Of a stretch of DNA of 64,000 nt, positions 50,001-60,200 are shown piece by piece (position 1 is the first letter of the stretch; each line of letters opens with the position of its first letter). Below the pieces are notes generated by a model. That model did no database searches. It saw only the letters and a program-made list of their open reading frames with translations, and had not been told where the DNA came from. Location: assembly GCA_002633005.1 (NCBI GenBank), contig NMRA01000957.1, positions 24,990 through 88,989 on the forward strand, written 5' to 3'. This DNA is from Phoronis australis. Taxonomy: Eukaryota; Phoronida; Phoronidae. The translations under genes and the position numbers were made by a program.

Positions 50001-51382
50001 AAAATGGTTTCAGCTGATCAGTTCAATGGACCCACCTGAATGGCCTGCACACATCTGGTGCAACAAGTACCAGACTGCCTGCAATGTTTTTTTATTATTT
50101 TTAGCGTTCAAGTGAACAGAGTAGCAACATACAGGGAGCTAGACAACGAACTTCTCAATCACGCTGCATTCGCCTCATTGGTTAGTAGTTTGACAACTGC
50201 ACATTTGAATACCGTGTGTACATTTATGTACATCATTTAGTGTTGTTTTGGTTTCTAAATTTGACACTTGTACTTAGGTGTATATCCTGTGCCATTGTAC
50301 ATTTACATAATGAAATGAACATATGTCTTTCCTTGTGAAACATACTTTTGGAAACAATGTTCTTTTCTCATTCTCTGAAACAATTGCCCATGTGGATATA
50401 AACACAAAATGTTTAGATACATTGTACCAAGCATGTTACTCTTGCTAGAGTGTGGACATTTATAGTTCATGAGAAAAGAAATGTGTTTGCAACAAAAGAT
50501 TTACAGTATGTGAGAAAGGAAATGCAGGTCATGAGGAAATGACGCCCTTAGTGAAAACCGCCAACGTGCTATTCGTGACGGAGGATAACTGGAAATCCTT
50601 ACAGCCCCATCTAATGTTGAATATTGAACTAATCTACAGTACATTATGAAAGTAATCTGATAAAATACTGTTTTCCCTTTGCGATGTTTATCAGCAAGAA
50701 ATGACTGTTAATAATTATTATGTAATTATTATGATGGAAAATTTAAATGACAGAATGACTTGGCCACCTTACTAAGTTGTCTGTTTATTCTCCTTCATTG
50801 TCCGTCATGAGGGAAGGTTAAGCTGATGATAAATGTGACTTCTGTCCAGCCATCCATCCAGTCACCATGAAGGAGAATCCTTGGTCATTTGGTCTCTATA
50901 CTTGCTGTGTACTTAATTTTGTATATTTATGTAAATATGTAATTCTTAAATGGACGTGGTAATCTATATTGCAAACACTCAGGAGTTCAAGGACGAGATG
51001 ACTACGATTAAGTCTGGACTTCTGTATTCGACTAGTGGTCTCAATGGTTCGGTGGACTAGAGCGTCTGCGCAGTTAGCAGGTGGTCCCAGGTTCGAGTCC
51101 CAGTTGGGGCAGAAATCTTTTCAGACTTATATTTGTTAGGTCACGTGATGTGGCCACAGGTGACGTGTTGACCAGACGTAAAAATGTTTGCGATAATTTT
51201 GTATATTATTGCAGGATAACGAGATAGATCTGAAGCTGCTAACCAAGTGCCTTTCTTCTGAACACGATGTGACTGAGGATGACCGTCCATGGGAGTGGGA
51301 CCGTCTGTTTACAGAGGTGACGTCTGAGCTGATTACTGAATGGGAGAGAGCTAGTGGACAGACTGCAGACCAGGCGGCATGA
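32049..51382 (+). CDS. IFT43: IFT43, intraflagellar transport complex A subunit (10 coding exons)
   Basis: IFT43 is a small subunit of IFT-A, the complex for retrograde transport in cilia and for import of membrane proteins. Coding exons: 32049-32090, 33879-33983, 35739-35753, 40022-40045, 41508-41578, 42897-42941, 45605-45651, 48554-48626, 50105-50180, 51215-51382. All introns are GT-AG and every junction is in phase, giving 221 aa (human is slightly above 200). The N-terminal half is acidic and low in complexity; GGW at residues 74-76 followed by RRRK matches the conserved basic patch. The C-terminal half is diagnostic: DIPVIPDLED (from 117), then NRVATYRELDNELL, IDLKLLTKCL and WEWDRLFTEVTSELITEWE. 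The start was chosen because MDDDLDFSP has a donor 42 nt on and an X-box just upstream. Exons 3 and 4 are the least certain. Confidence 0.9.
32203..32245 (+). repeat. (GTTGCC)n microsatellite
   Basis: GTTGCC units with one GTAGCC variant, in IFT43 intron 1. Confidence 0.8.
32300..32411 (+). mobile_element. fold-back hairpin element (112 bp)
   Basis: The left arm GTCGGATATAATGGAC...GATTTAGAGAACCAG...CTAAATAACGG pairs with the right arm CCGTTATTTAG...CTGGTTCTCTAAATC...GTCCATATCCGAC, nearly end to end with a minimal loop. It lies in IFT43 intron 1. It is most likely a fold-back MITE. A structured RNA in the intron is possible but less likely. No clear target duplication is seen. Confidence 0.65.
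33108..33562 (+). mobile_element. MITE with about 105-125-bp terminal inverted repeats
   Basis: GGCAGTGCTGTTTCAGCCCA at the left pairs with TGGGCTGCAACAGTGCC at the right. The inverted similarity continues through GCGCACTTCAATTTGGC and GGTGAGCCAAACTGAT. The arms are built from repeats of a CCAAACTGAAGCC-like motif. It lies in IFT43 intron 1. No target duplication is clear. Confidence 0.7.
35244..35470 (+). mobile_element. tRNA-derived SINE, family 1, copy 1
   Basis: The head has a Pol III B-box-like GGGTTAAGTCCC flanked by complementary CAGTGTGCCC and GGGGCACACTG. The body (TCTCTAGGTCCTCAGCT, GTGATCAGTGCAAGG, CCCACCTGAGCAACC, CTGGTGCA, ACCAGACCACCTGCAAT) matches the copy at 49857-50086 in the same order. 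Confidence 0.7.
35739..35753 (+). CDS. IFT43: IFT43 exon 3, 15-nt microexon
   Basis: GATGACCTGGATGAG (DDLDE) sits between a pyrimidine-rich acceptor (TTTTGTTTTGTGTAG) and a strong donor (GTAGGT). Both ends are phase 0, so inclusion or skipping keeps the frame. The peptide echoes DDDLD of exon 1 and DDLD of exon 4. Confidence 0.55.
36075..37061 (+). repeat. about 1-kb intronic duplication, copy 1
   Basis: Aligns with 37851-38806 from ACTGAAGRTCTTTAAACATG to GAAAACTGGCGTTTAA with scattered substitutions and small indels. Both copies lie in IFT43 intron 3. Open frames inside are not protein-like. Confidence 0.85.
36780..39670 (+). repeat. diverged repeat units of roughly 200 bp
   Basis: Blocks with CTAGTGGCAATTTTATTTTT, then TTTCTCTTTATCTTC, then ATTTTCATGAAAT and TTTCTATT recur in the same order, at about 36840, 38590, 38990, 39270, 39390 and 39540. 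The later ones are heavily diverged. It looks like an old amplified intronic repeat. Confidence 0.5.
37851..38806 (+). repeat. about 1-kb intronic duplication, copy 2
   Basis: Second copy of 36075-37061. A single N at 37850 is immediately next to its left boundary, so an assembly origin of the duplication must be considered. Confidence 0.85.
40022..40045 (+). CDS. IFT43: IFT43 exon 4, 24-nt microexon
   Basis: TTATTGGACGACTTAGATGG plus CCAG encodes LLDDLDGQ after acceptor CATTTTTACTAG and before donor GTTTGT. Both ends are phase 0. The donor is weaker than that of exon 3, so this exon is the least certain of the ten. Confidence 0.45.
42953..43200 (+). repeat. 23-bp minisatellite
   Basis: CTGCTGTTATGACTTACATC plus TTT repeats five times almost perfectly, with ACATC/AAATC alternation, then about five diverged copies. 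It starts 12 bp after the donor of IFT43 exon 6. Confidence 0.9.
43880..43990 (+). mobile_element. tRNA-derived SINE, family 2, copy 1 (diverged)
   Basis: Shares GACTAGAGCRTCTGC, GTTAGCAG, CAGGTTCGA (B box), TTTCAGACTT and GTCACG-ATGTG-CCA in order with 51037-51163. It lies in IFT43 intron 6. Confidence 0.6.
44062..44567 (+). mobile_element. TTAA-flanked MITE, copy D (best preserved)
   Basis: The left end TTAAGGTTGTATAGGACC and the right end (reverse complement TTAAGGTTATGTAAGACC) are near-identical inverted repeats starting in TTAA. This suits a piggyBac-type TTAA target, although the inner ends lack the classical CCC. It is 506 bp and lies in IFT43 intron 6. Confidence 0.7.
44877..44916 (+). 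repeat. 19-bp tandem duplication
   Basis: GCCCGAGATAAGTGCGTCT occurs twice in a row. Confidence 0.85.
45310..45559 (+). mobile_element. 250-bp MITE with 6-bp target duplication, copy 1
   Basis: The right end is ATTCCAAGCCCTG and the left CAAGGCTTAAAATTT. GCCTTT flanks both sides (45304-45309 and 45560-45565). Similar along its whole length to 47324-47576. It ends 45 bp before IFT43 exon 7. Confidence 0.75.
47324..47576 (+). mobile_element. 253-bp MITE with 6-bp target duplication, copy 2
   Basis: Ends are CAAGGGCTTGGAATTTTCC and CATTCCAAGCCCTG. Flanks ATCACA and ATTACA differ by one base. It lies in IFT43 intron 7. Confidence 0.75.
49857..50086 (+). mobile_element. tRNA-derived SINE, family 1, copy 2
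   Basis: The head has a B-box-like GGGTTCGAGTACC. The body matches 35244-35470 through GATCAGTTCAATGGACCCAC and CTGGTGCA...ACCAGACTGCCTGCAAT. It ends only about 19 bp before the acceptor of IFT43 exon 9. Confidence 0.7.
51037..51163 (+). mobile_element. tRNA-derived SINE, family 2, copy 2
   Basis: TGGTTCGGTGGACTAGAGCG and CAGGTTCGAGTCCCA are A- and B-box-like, but the acceptor-stem halves do not pair well, so it is a SINE rather than a tRNA gene. Its end is about 50 bp before IFT43 exon 10. Confidence 0.65.
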
Positions 51383-52677
51383 GTGGATAACGAGAACTAT
51401 TGGGAACAAGGCGGGGTCATCAAGTAGTGAGCGTGGCAGGAACTGGGGCGTCTTTTAATAGGGAACGCACAAGGGCGTAGTTTAATATTTTTGAGAAGCA
51501 TTCAGTCATCCGCGTACTTTCTCCTGAAACTTAAATGCCCCAGAGGCATGAACGCAACACGACGACAGTGTATAGATAATGTGGAAATTGTTCGACAGAA
51601 ATTGCTAAAGGATCTGGCATTGTGTCGCAAATTTTTCCGATTACGTGCATTATCTGGTACACGTGTGTACTTGCATAAATGAAAGCTGTGTTCTTAAGCA
51701 CGGACAGGTCTGGGGTCATTTGGGAATGAGTGCACGAAACTAATGAAAGGGTCTGGTAACAGTCAAGGTCATGTCTCTTGGCAGGACAAACATGAACTTT
51801 GAAAACATCGTGTTGTTAACATCCCCAGTCATATCTAATTATTGATTGTTTAAATGGGTCACTAAACCCATATCAGATTGGTCAGCTGATATTTTATGGC
51901 AGCACTGTCGTTAACCCATTTGCAAGGAAAGTTATTAGGATAATTGAAAAATAATGCTATTTTTTTCAAACTTTTCAAGTAGACTTAAAAATATGAAATG
52001 AGGCTGTGCAGCATTTTCGGAGGCCCGTAAATGTAGAAATTCAGTTTGACGTAAAATTAGTTTGTGACTCAATTATACTACCTAGCTATGAGCCCAATTC
52101 CAGATATAGTGTGTTATAGTGGAACACTAGAAGGGGTAACTCAGGTGCAGAACTTTTGAACTAAATTTTCATACAAATGCGAAATCAGAGCTAAGCAAAG
52201 TGGTCCATTACAATATTTGCATGTTCCTATTATAATGATCACGCTAGTCATTAACCCTGTATGTGCATGCACTATCTCCTTTTAAAGCCCCATGCAGCGC
52301 CATCTGTGTTTCATGTTTTGGTATAGAACCCTTGGCTTTTTTATCGTAATGAGTTAGCGTTCCTAAATACAGTGTAAAACCATGGATAGCATGGAGGTTA
52401 TTTTTTACTGCTTCTATAAGAAAATTCACCAATGTTAACTTGACTATTCCAATTTGAAGTTTGCTATTTTGGTTTTTGAACTAATTACCACTGTGTGGTA
52501 CTTGAAACGTGTCAATTTGTGAAGGTCTGTACTAGGATGAATGTGTGGTGGACTTGCAGTAAACATGGGCCCCTGATGTCGTTCACAAATTGTTGTATTA
52601 AATATTTTTTAAAAGTTTTTTAAAGCTGTTAAAATCATCCAAAGAGCATAACTTCATTTAAAATAGCTGTTGAAGTT

Positions 52678-52683
52678 AATAAA
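52678..52683 (+). terminator. candidate IFT43 poly(A) signal
   Basis: AATAAA is the best hexamer I see on plus between the IFT43 stop (51380-51382) and the SPATA17 end. It gives a 3' UTR of about 1.3 kb. Confidence 0.4.
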
Positions 52684-52857
52684 AGCACTCCAACTTCACT
52701 TCTGATCTTACGCGTTAAGAACTGAATTTTTTGTTGTTGAAATTACTGAATTTATTTGATAACAACTATAAAAGAGTCTCTTGGTTATATACTTCATTGT
52801 TCAAAAGTTTTGTTTGCTGTTCTTGAATTAGACCTAGCCACTTCCAGATTTTGATAA

Positions 52858-52863
52858 TTTATT
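52858..52863 (-). terminator. candidate SPATA17 poly(A) signal
   Basis: TTTATT on plus is AATAAA on minus, about 0.5 kb past the end of the long frame of exon 9. Further TTTATT copies around 52920 are alternatives. The two convergent 3' ends would be less than 200 bp apart. Confidence 0.35.
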
Positions 52864-53349
52864 TTAAATGACCTGAAAGTGTTTTACTGGTGATGAATAT
52901 ACTAGTTGTTTTGTCATATTTATTTTATCCAATACAGTATGTACAGATATTTACAATGTGTTATTGAGTTTACACGCGTGCCCTTTTGATACAGTAAAAA
53001 TGAGCACTTGCGCTGCTATACACTCACACGTCAGAGCAAAATATCAATGCAGGTGCATTGGAATAGCTTCAAGATTATAAGCAACCTTAAATTAAGAACA
53101 CTGCAATGGTCCTTTCACATTATAAACAAATTGTAACACATAAAATATAGCAGAGCCTTAAAAGTTTACAAGCAACAGCAATGGTATACAACCTCGTGGC
53201 CTCTTACTTGACTATTACAAAAGTGCACTTTAAATAAAAAAATAAGTACAGATTGCAAACTTTTACCAAACTCCAATGCCAATAAGTCCTCTAAAATAAC
53301 TCGGCTGCTTGTCTCTAATAAATAAATAAACCTCTTTAACTTTGCTAAT

Positions 53350-54241
53350 TTAATTTGCCTTTTCTGCACTTGACTTGATTTGCAGACAGGTATTTTCAGA
53401 CCTGTCACAGAAGAAAGTGAATGCGTCGCTGAGCCTCCGTCTCTGACCTTTACCAATAGACTGTCTCATTTCATCCTTGGGTATCTGAGGCAGGACTGGC
53501 AGTGTGTGTAGTCTAGGCCGGGCAGGTGGAGGGGGAGGAGTAGATTTCTGAACCAGTACGTCCGAAGGTGTATATTTGGGACGGTTATGTCCTGCCTCGT
53601 GATCTCTATCACCGTGCGTCTTGAGAATTGAAGCACTAGGTTTCTGGGCCAGAGTCTTGTAGGCCCACTGTTTATTATGTTCCGCGCGTGCACGTGACGT
53701 GTCACTTTCACGCTTAAAGAGCAGAGGCTTTGCCCTGTTCTCCTCCGAAATCACTGGCAAGATATCCGCAGAATTCTTAAGTCTAAGCAACGATTTACAC
53801 TTGGCTATGAAATCTTCCTCAGAAGCACTTGTATCGCGAAAGTCTACCTTCTTTACTTGAGACGTTTTAGATTGAACACTGCTCTGAAGCTCATTCACCA
53901 ATAACTGCTTAGAATTTGAAGTAGAACACTCACTGATGGCTTCTTTAAGAAGGTTTATAGCTGTGGCCTCTTCAGCAACATCATAACTTCTCTTTGACAC
54001 GCCATCCTCTATTTCAATCTCTTCACTGCTCATAGGTGAAGGTATTTCCCCAAACACCTGTGAGCTAGGTAGTCTAAACTTTTTCACTTGTGTGTCACTG
54101 ATAGTTGAGAAAGCCTTGTTCCTTATAAAACCAGACTGTGTGAGTGATGTGCAGGAATCGGTCGAGTCATACTTGACCTTGTGAATAGGTGTCGTTAAGC
54201 TTTTCGAAGACAGGTATCGGTGGAACAAGTGTTCTGAAATT
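53350..54241 (-). CDS. SPATA17: SPATA17 last exon, long alternative frame (296 codons)
   Basis: The exon after acceptor CTCCTTTTCAG is open in a second frame for 296 codons to a TAA at 53350-53352. The frame is lysine-, serine- and glutamate-rich, with PPPPPARP and a basic RRRLS kinase-type site near the end. It cannot be reached from exon 8, which ends in phase 0 and leads to the short conserved C-terminus. Joining exon 7 (ending in AT) directly to this exon enters it exactly, so exon-8 skipping would give a 580-aa protein. I do not recognise a domain; it looks mostly disordered. Alternatively the frame could belong to a transcript with its own first exon. Confidence 0.55.
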
Positions 54242-57200
54242 CTGAAAAGGAGGAAAGTACATTTAGTCAATTTGTATTCGTCTGACGAGAACAAATGGGT
54301 ACGAATTAAACTGATTTTGAAGAACATGCAAGGGTGAAAATGATACTCATATCCATGTTTTCATACACCATAGCAGTTATTAGGGCACAAAAACTGGAGC
54401 GCAGTAGATTTGTGCTGCTGAGAATCAGATTTTGACAGTTGATTTGCCACCATAAACCAAATATTGCAGTGGGTACTACCCAAGAACCTAGTCGTATGGT
54501 GGGTACTCGTCAAAGAAGCAAAACGAATGAGAACCTTTACATATGTAAACCAGATGCTGCTTAAAATTCAAGCCAGTTTAAATATTTCCAAATTTCCAGT
54601 GGCACTAACCGAACACTTAAGAGTTGGGTCAAGCCCCCCCCCCACCCTCCCCAAGGGTAACACTATTGGAGGTACTAGTCACAGGATTTGAGTCAAAATT
54701 ACCAGCAATACAATTATGAGTACAGTTGAAGCTGCATTCTGCCATTGTTGAATACTGAATTCTTAACGAAAGTGCTTTGTGGTTTAAAAGCATTGCCAAA
54801 CATCCGATCTTGAATTGTTGCCGAATTGGCTGGCAACTCAAGGCACAAGCAATGCGTACACTTGAGTCATTTTCCAACCTGTAACTTTAAGGTTAGCCAA
54901 CCCCAATAAACTTTGAAGAGTTTTCTTGGACTGCTGAGATGGTTTCGATATTCTTGATGTCAACGAAAATAGAATCCTATCACGGTAAGAAATGTTACGA
55001 GACCGATTTGATGAGACTGAAAGGCCCAATTCGATTTTTAGCCAGCTGAACAGGAAGAAATGCGGCTTTACTAATATTAATCACAGTATGTCCTGCGCTA
55101 GTGTCATTGTATTGCTGTTCTACACAGGGCATGTACTAGTGAAAAAGCAGAGTGTAAAGTGAAACAGAGATAAAGCAGAGTTCAAATTTGGTGGAGAACA
55201 TAAGGCGCACAACTGTAAATTGTACAATCCTTAAGTGAAATAAGGAAACCAAGATCACTAGAATCCAAGAAATGATGTCGTGTGGATAAAATTTTGTATT
55301 CGTCACAAGGGTATATTCAAGGAGAATGCGCCATTGACACAAAACTGGAACTCTGAAGAAAGTAAGAAAGTATAGATACATGTTGGAATTTGACGGGCAA
55401 GGCGTGACACAGGGGGACAATGGAGGTAACGTCGTGTCGCTCCAAGTGCTCAGGTCCGAAGTAATGTCAGAGACATTAGCTTCCCTGTCGCCCATGCAAA
55501 GGTGAACTTCAGTGACCTCTTGAGGCAGGCTCTGGCATAAGGATTGCAGTGGTTGTGGTTGTTTCGAATCAACCAGCTATGTAATTTCAAGGAGACAAAT
55601 GTTAAGAAATGGAAAAGAAAGAAAGATAATAGTAGAAAGTTTCAAATTGGCTGAAAATGGTTACGATTAGAAAACATGATAAATACTTCACTGCTGTCCA
55701 GTAACACAGGGTATACACACCACCTGATCTCAACATGTTGTGAAATCCTCAATAAGGAGACATGATGAAGACCAGAGGAGGCAATAAATCCTCGTAAGTT
55801 TAGTATAACACAATTATTAAATGACAAGGACAGATTAAGTTCTTAAACTCATCAACGCTCAATATTTCCAAGTCACGAATTCTTTAAGTTGACCACTGCT
55901 GTAATTATGCAGTTTTACTCTCTATCAAAACTTTTTTTGTGAATTACTGGGTATTTCATCAAGATTTGATCCCATGATTTTTCTGCTCACAAACCATGAC
56001 TACCCACTACACAACAAGCACGTCCCCCACATGGGATATACAGTCTGACCATGTTAACACCTAGGGTGTTTAAATTCAGGTAGTCGGCGTTAAGCTGAGC
56101 ATTGGGCATTTAACAACAAAATTTTTTAAAAGTTTTCGCAAAATTATTTTTATTGTAACACAAAATAAAAAGTCCATGACCCTGATCATCCTGAAAACAG
56201 TGCGGCATAAAATTTGGCATAAGACATACATGCCCAACTGGTCAGTACTAACTGCATTAGGGCCTGGAGTTCAGATCAACTTGTGCGTAAACACTAGTTA
56301 CAACTAAAAGTCATAAAATGAAAATTCTGGGTTGAGCATTTAGTCAAACATGAGCGTGAACGCGTTTGGGAAATTGAGTTCCCACAATTCATTGCACACA
56401 CGGTGTTTCCCTTCTATCTATGAAATGGTCACTGAGCTATCTATACAAACAGATCACTCTCACACGCATCTCGTATGTATTGGCCCCCACAAGCATACAG
56501 AACATGCGCCATCTGGTGTCAATAGTAAAGAAAAAGAATAACTACGACAATGAATTAAAGTTAGTGGTGCGTCAATTACCTGTTGTGTGACATGTTTGTC
56601 TAAGTGTTCCTCTCTGAAATATTTTGTCCCATACGGCAGGTGTCCATATGAGGATGTGGTGTGAAGCAAAGGATCATACTGCCGATGACGTTTGGTGAAT
56701 GGTACAAATCTGGAAAGAAACGAATTTACATCAAAACAGTGTCTGATAAATTGTTGTGGCTGAAGGTTTATGAATTTGATAAGTTAAAACTCACAGGACA
56801 CCATCTTAAGCAAAAAATGTGGATTTGTGACCAGACAATTAGTTAGTGATTTGTGGAATTTTCCGTAAACCAATCAGGGGTGGATCCAGGATTTTTAGTT
56901 AAGGGGGGCCAGGGCAAAGTATTAGCCAGGATTTTGCCCATCAAACATTCGCACCCCTGAATTGACAAATGGAATGTGGGAGTTTTAGGGGGGGTCATGG
57001 CCTCCCTTTAAATTCGCCACTGGCAATTCAAGGATCTATAAGAATAACAAGTAAACAGCCACACACGCTAGTAAATGTTTATATGTTAAGCGCTAATTAA
57101 ACAAAAATGTTGAAAAACTCAACAACGGAACTTTCCACTATAGCCCACCAACTTACATGTTGTCATTAACACGGCCCACCCATTCACTTCTCTTCATAGC

Positions 57201-60200
57201 ATCCCTCGCTTCATCAACTGAGTAAAATGCCGTCTCCACACGTAAAGATGGTTGAAAGCTCTTGTACCGTTGCTTCTGTACTTCCTCGGGATCTTTAAAT
57301 GGACCCTGCAAAATAAACGATGTAGACCTATTAATTAGGTCAAGCCAAAATAGCAAACTTCAAAATTGTAAAAACTAAAGTTTAGTGGCTGCGAAATGTT
57401 TTTTTGAAACCATCACTGAACTCCATTCTGTCCATCGTGTTATCATGACATATGTAATTAGTAATGCTGACTCTTTGTACCAAAACAAAACAAAACAGTG
57501 AGATGCGTCACCCAAAGACATGAATCAAAATAAAGGTTTTCAAAGTCAGCACTGCACAGGTCTTTATAAGGTTATCCATTACCTGTCGAACAAAAATGTT
57601 AAAATTCATCTAACTAGAGCACAGTGTGTCTCAGAAAGGCTGATAGGATTTTTCAAATGTTTCACCTTCCATGAAGTACAATAAAAATTACAAGAACTTT
57701 CGCCACTTTCCAAATTAAAAATATGAATTCTCCTCTAAATGTTGCAACAAATATAAATGAAAGGAAAAAGTAGAATAGCGCAACAGAATTTTTGAGATTT
57801 CATCTTGAATACATATAATCAAGATTTAGTCATGTCATCAATATTGCTGTCTATACTATGTGAACGTAGTTTTTGCTAAATTTACAAAAGAATGTGGTTA
57901 CTTACTTTGTGACAAGTTAAAACACTGACACTGAAACATGTGCCTATTCTTCAAATAAGAACCGTTGTAGGACAATTTTAAAATTCGTTTACCTGAGGTT
58001 TCTGCGGAATAGGTGGCAAAAGGGCACTCTTGGACACCCCGTACTTTTTACAGGTTGGGTCAAAAGGTTCCTCAGTCACTTTTTCCTTTTTATGGCTTCT
58101 TGGTCGAGTACTTCGCAAAATAAATTCCATATCATCAGGATAACTGAAAATTTGTAAAATGAAGCGTTCATTTAGTGGCAAGAAGTGACATCTGGTGTTC
58201 TTTTCATGAAAGCGACTTAAAATCTAAGACATAAACTTGGTCTTGTGCTACCATTTCACAGTTGCTGGAAAAAGCTTAAGCCAAGTAATTATGAGTGCAT
58301 CACAGACTAGAAATAATTTATTGAAATTATGTCAGTAAATTGTAGTTATAGGCAGCATCTCAAGGACTGCAATTTTGCTCAAATGAGATTTAAATTATTT
58401 TCAGAAATAGCTGTGGGGAGCGTAAGACCAGATTTCTGACTTAAGTCTTACATCACTTTTCGTGAAACAGAGCCCTGGGCTTGGGTGGAATTGACAGTTC
58501 GTAAGTGGATGAGACCAGGATCAAGAGTTTGCTTGCCATGGCCGGTCATTTTGTGAGCGTAACACAGTTTCCAGCAATAACAAAACATCAGTCCTTCCCT
58601 GAAGCCCAAAATAACTTTTTATCTGAGTAAGAACAACAAGCGCTTTCATAGAAGCTTTATATGCAAGTTTTGTGTGTCACTAGCTATACTGTGTCCCCTC
58701 TACATACAATAAGCATTGTGAAAGTACAACAGTGTCTTTCGCTCTTCTGTAAGATGGGCTGAGTCAAAGGAAGACATGCAATTTCTGTCATTCACGGACA
58801 TTTTGAAACATTAGCCATATTTGCATGGATCATTTGAATATCCCACTGCACAACAGTGGTGATCTGACGATGTGATGTTTGCAAAGAACTGATAAAAAAT
58901 GCTGGAAAATATACCATACAAGAAAGTTAAGGGCGCTGTCCACCAACTAGCCTTCCCCATCTAGAGACAAGGTCTATTTCATCGTGTAGCGGCTACATCA
59001 GAAAATGGCTATTTGTGAGCTATGAAAAACCATTTCACGCATGTAGTGTCCGCACAGATGAACAAAGAAACAAATCCATACAGAACATGAGCACAAACAA
59101 TATACACCGTATAGATGTACTTACGGTTTATACGGCGAGTCGTATATGCCTGGCACCACCTTTGTACTGAGGAGATAGTGGTGTTTGCTGGCATGTTCCT
59201 CCAACTGCTTGCGTGCCATCTCCTCCTCGGCCAATCTCCGCAGGTGGTCCTGCTGGTCTTTGTAGTCGTTCAGCTCTCGCCTGGAATGACGGTGTCATTG
59301 GTCACATTGGAGTTGTTTAATTATTTGCCTTTTACACTTTCTGCCATATGTGGCCTTCAAGGGAAATGAGATTGTGAAGATAACCCGGAGGGGGGGGTGC
59401 ATTTCTGGAGGCCAATTAGACGAACATGCCGCACATGGTAGTACATATAGAGTTCCCCCATGATTCGAGACTGCATGAAATTTGCATCTGGTCTTAAACG
59501 CTCTACTTAACATAACGCTATAGGTAAGTATAAGTGTTTCAGTCTGGCGTTGTACAGCATGGGTTAATGCGATGAATAATCAACACCATCTAAGTCGATT
59601 AAAAACCAAGGAAAAGAAACACTCATTATATGATTTTGGAAAGATTAAGCACAGAAAAGCCGGCATGGCAAATGTGTTTGTACAGCCCGTGTGGAACACC
59701 GATTAATAAAGGTAGACACGCCACTGTCTCCCTTCTATAGATCGCAAATAGATAACTACATGGTAGTAATTCCAGGGAACTTTGATTTTCTTATTCTGAC
59801 TATTCTATTATAGCCAATCAACAACATTAAGATTTGAGATGACACCACACAATACTGAAAAAACCTTCGAGCGCTGGTAACTTGGAAATGCCACAATACC
59901 CCTCATGATATCCAAGATCTGTCTATGGTTTGGTCTGTATACTTTAAAATATTCACAAACAGTGTAGTTTAAAAGTAAGAGTCGGTGTCCATGACAATCC
60001 TTCCAGATAAGAGCTAGATGCAGCTCTATGTCATACCCATACCTGACAAGATCGTTCTTAGTCATCAAGCCCTCGAGGTACTTCTTACGGCTATAGTAGT
60101 TAAATATGTATTTCCTTGTGTAGTATCCCTTCCACACTTTCTGGATCTGCCAAGACATTATTTGTGAAATTCATAAAACATCGGCTTATTGCTGACTAAT

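Noticed and set aside
51037-51125. Possible functional tRNA gene
   Set aside because: A- and B-box-like motifs are present but the acceptor stem does not pair, and a second diverged copy at 43880 shares the downstream body, so it is a SINE.
54242-54327. Start codon at 54327 for the long SPATA17-region frame
   Set aside because: The upstream 28 codons lie in the intron before a good acceptor at 54242 and look like read-through. Exon joining explains the frame better than an internal ATG.
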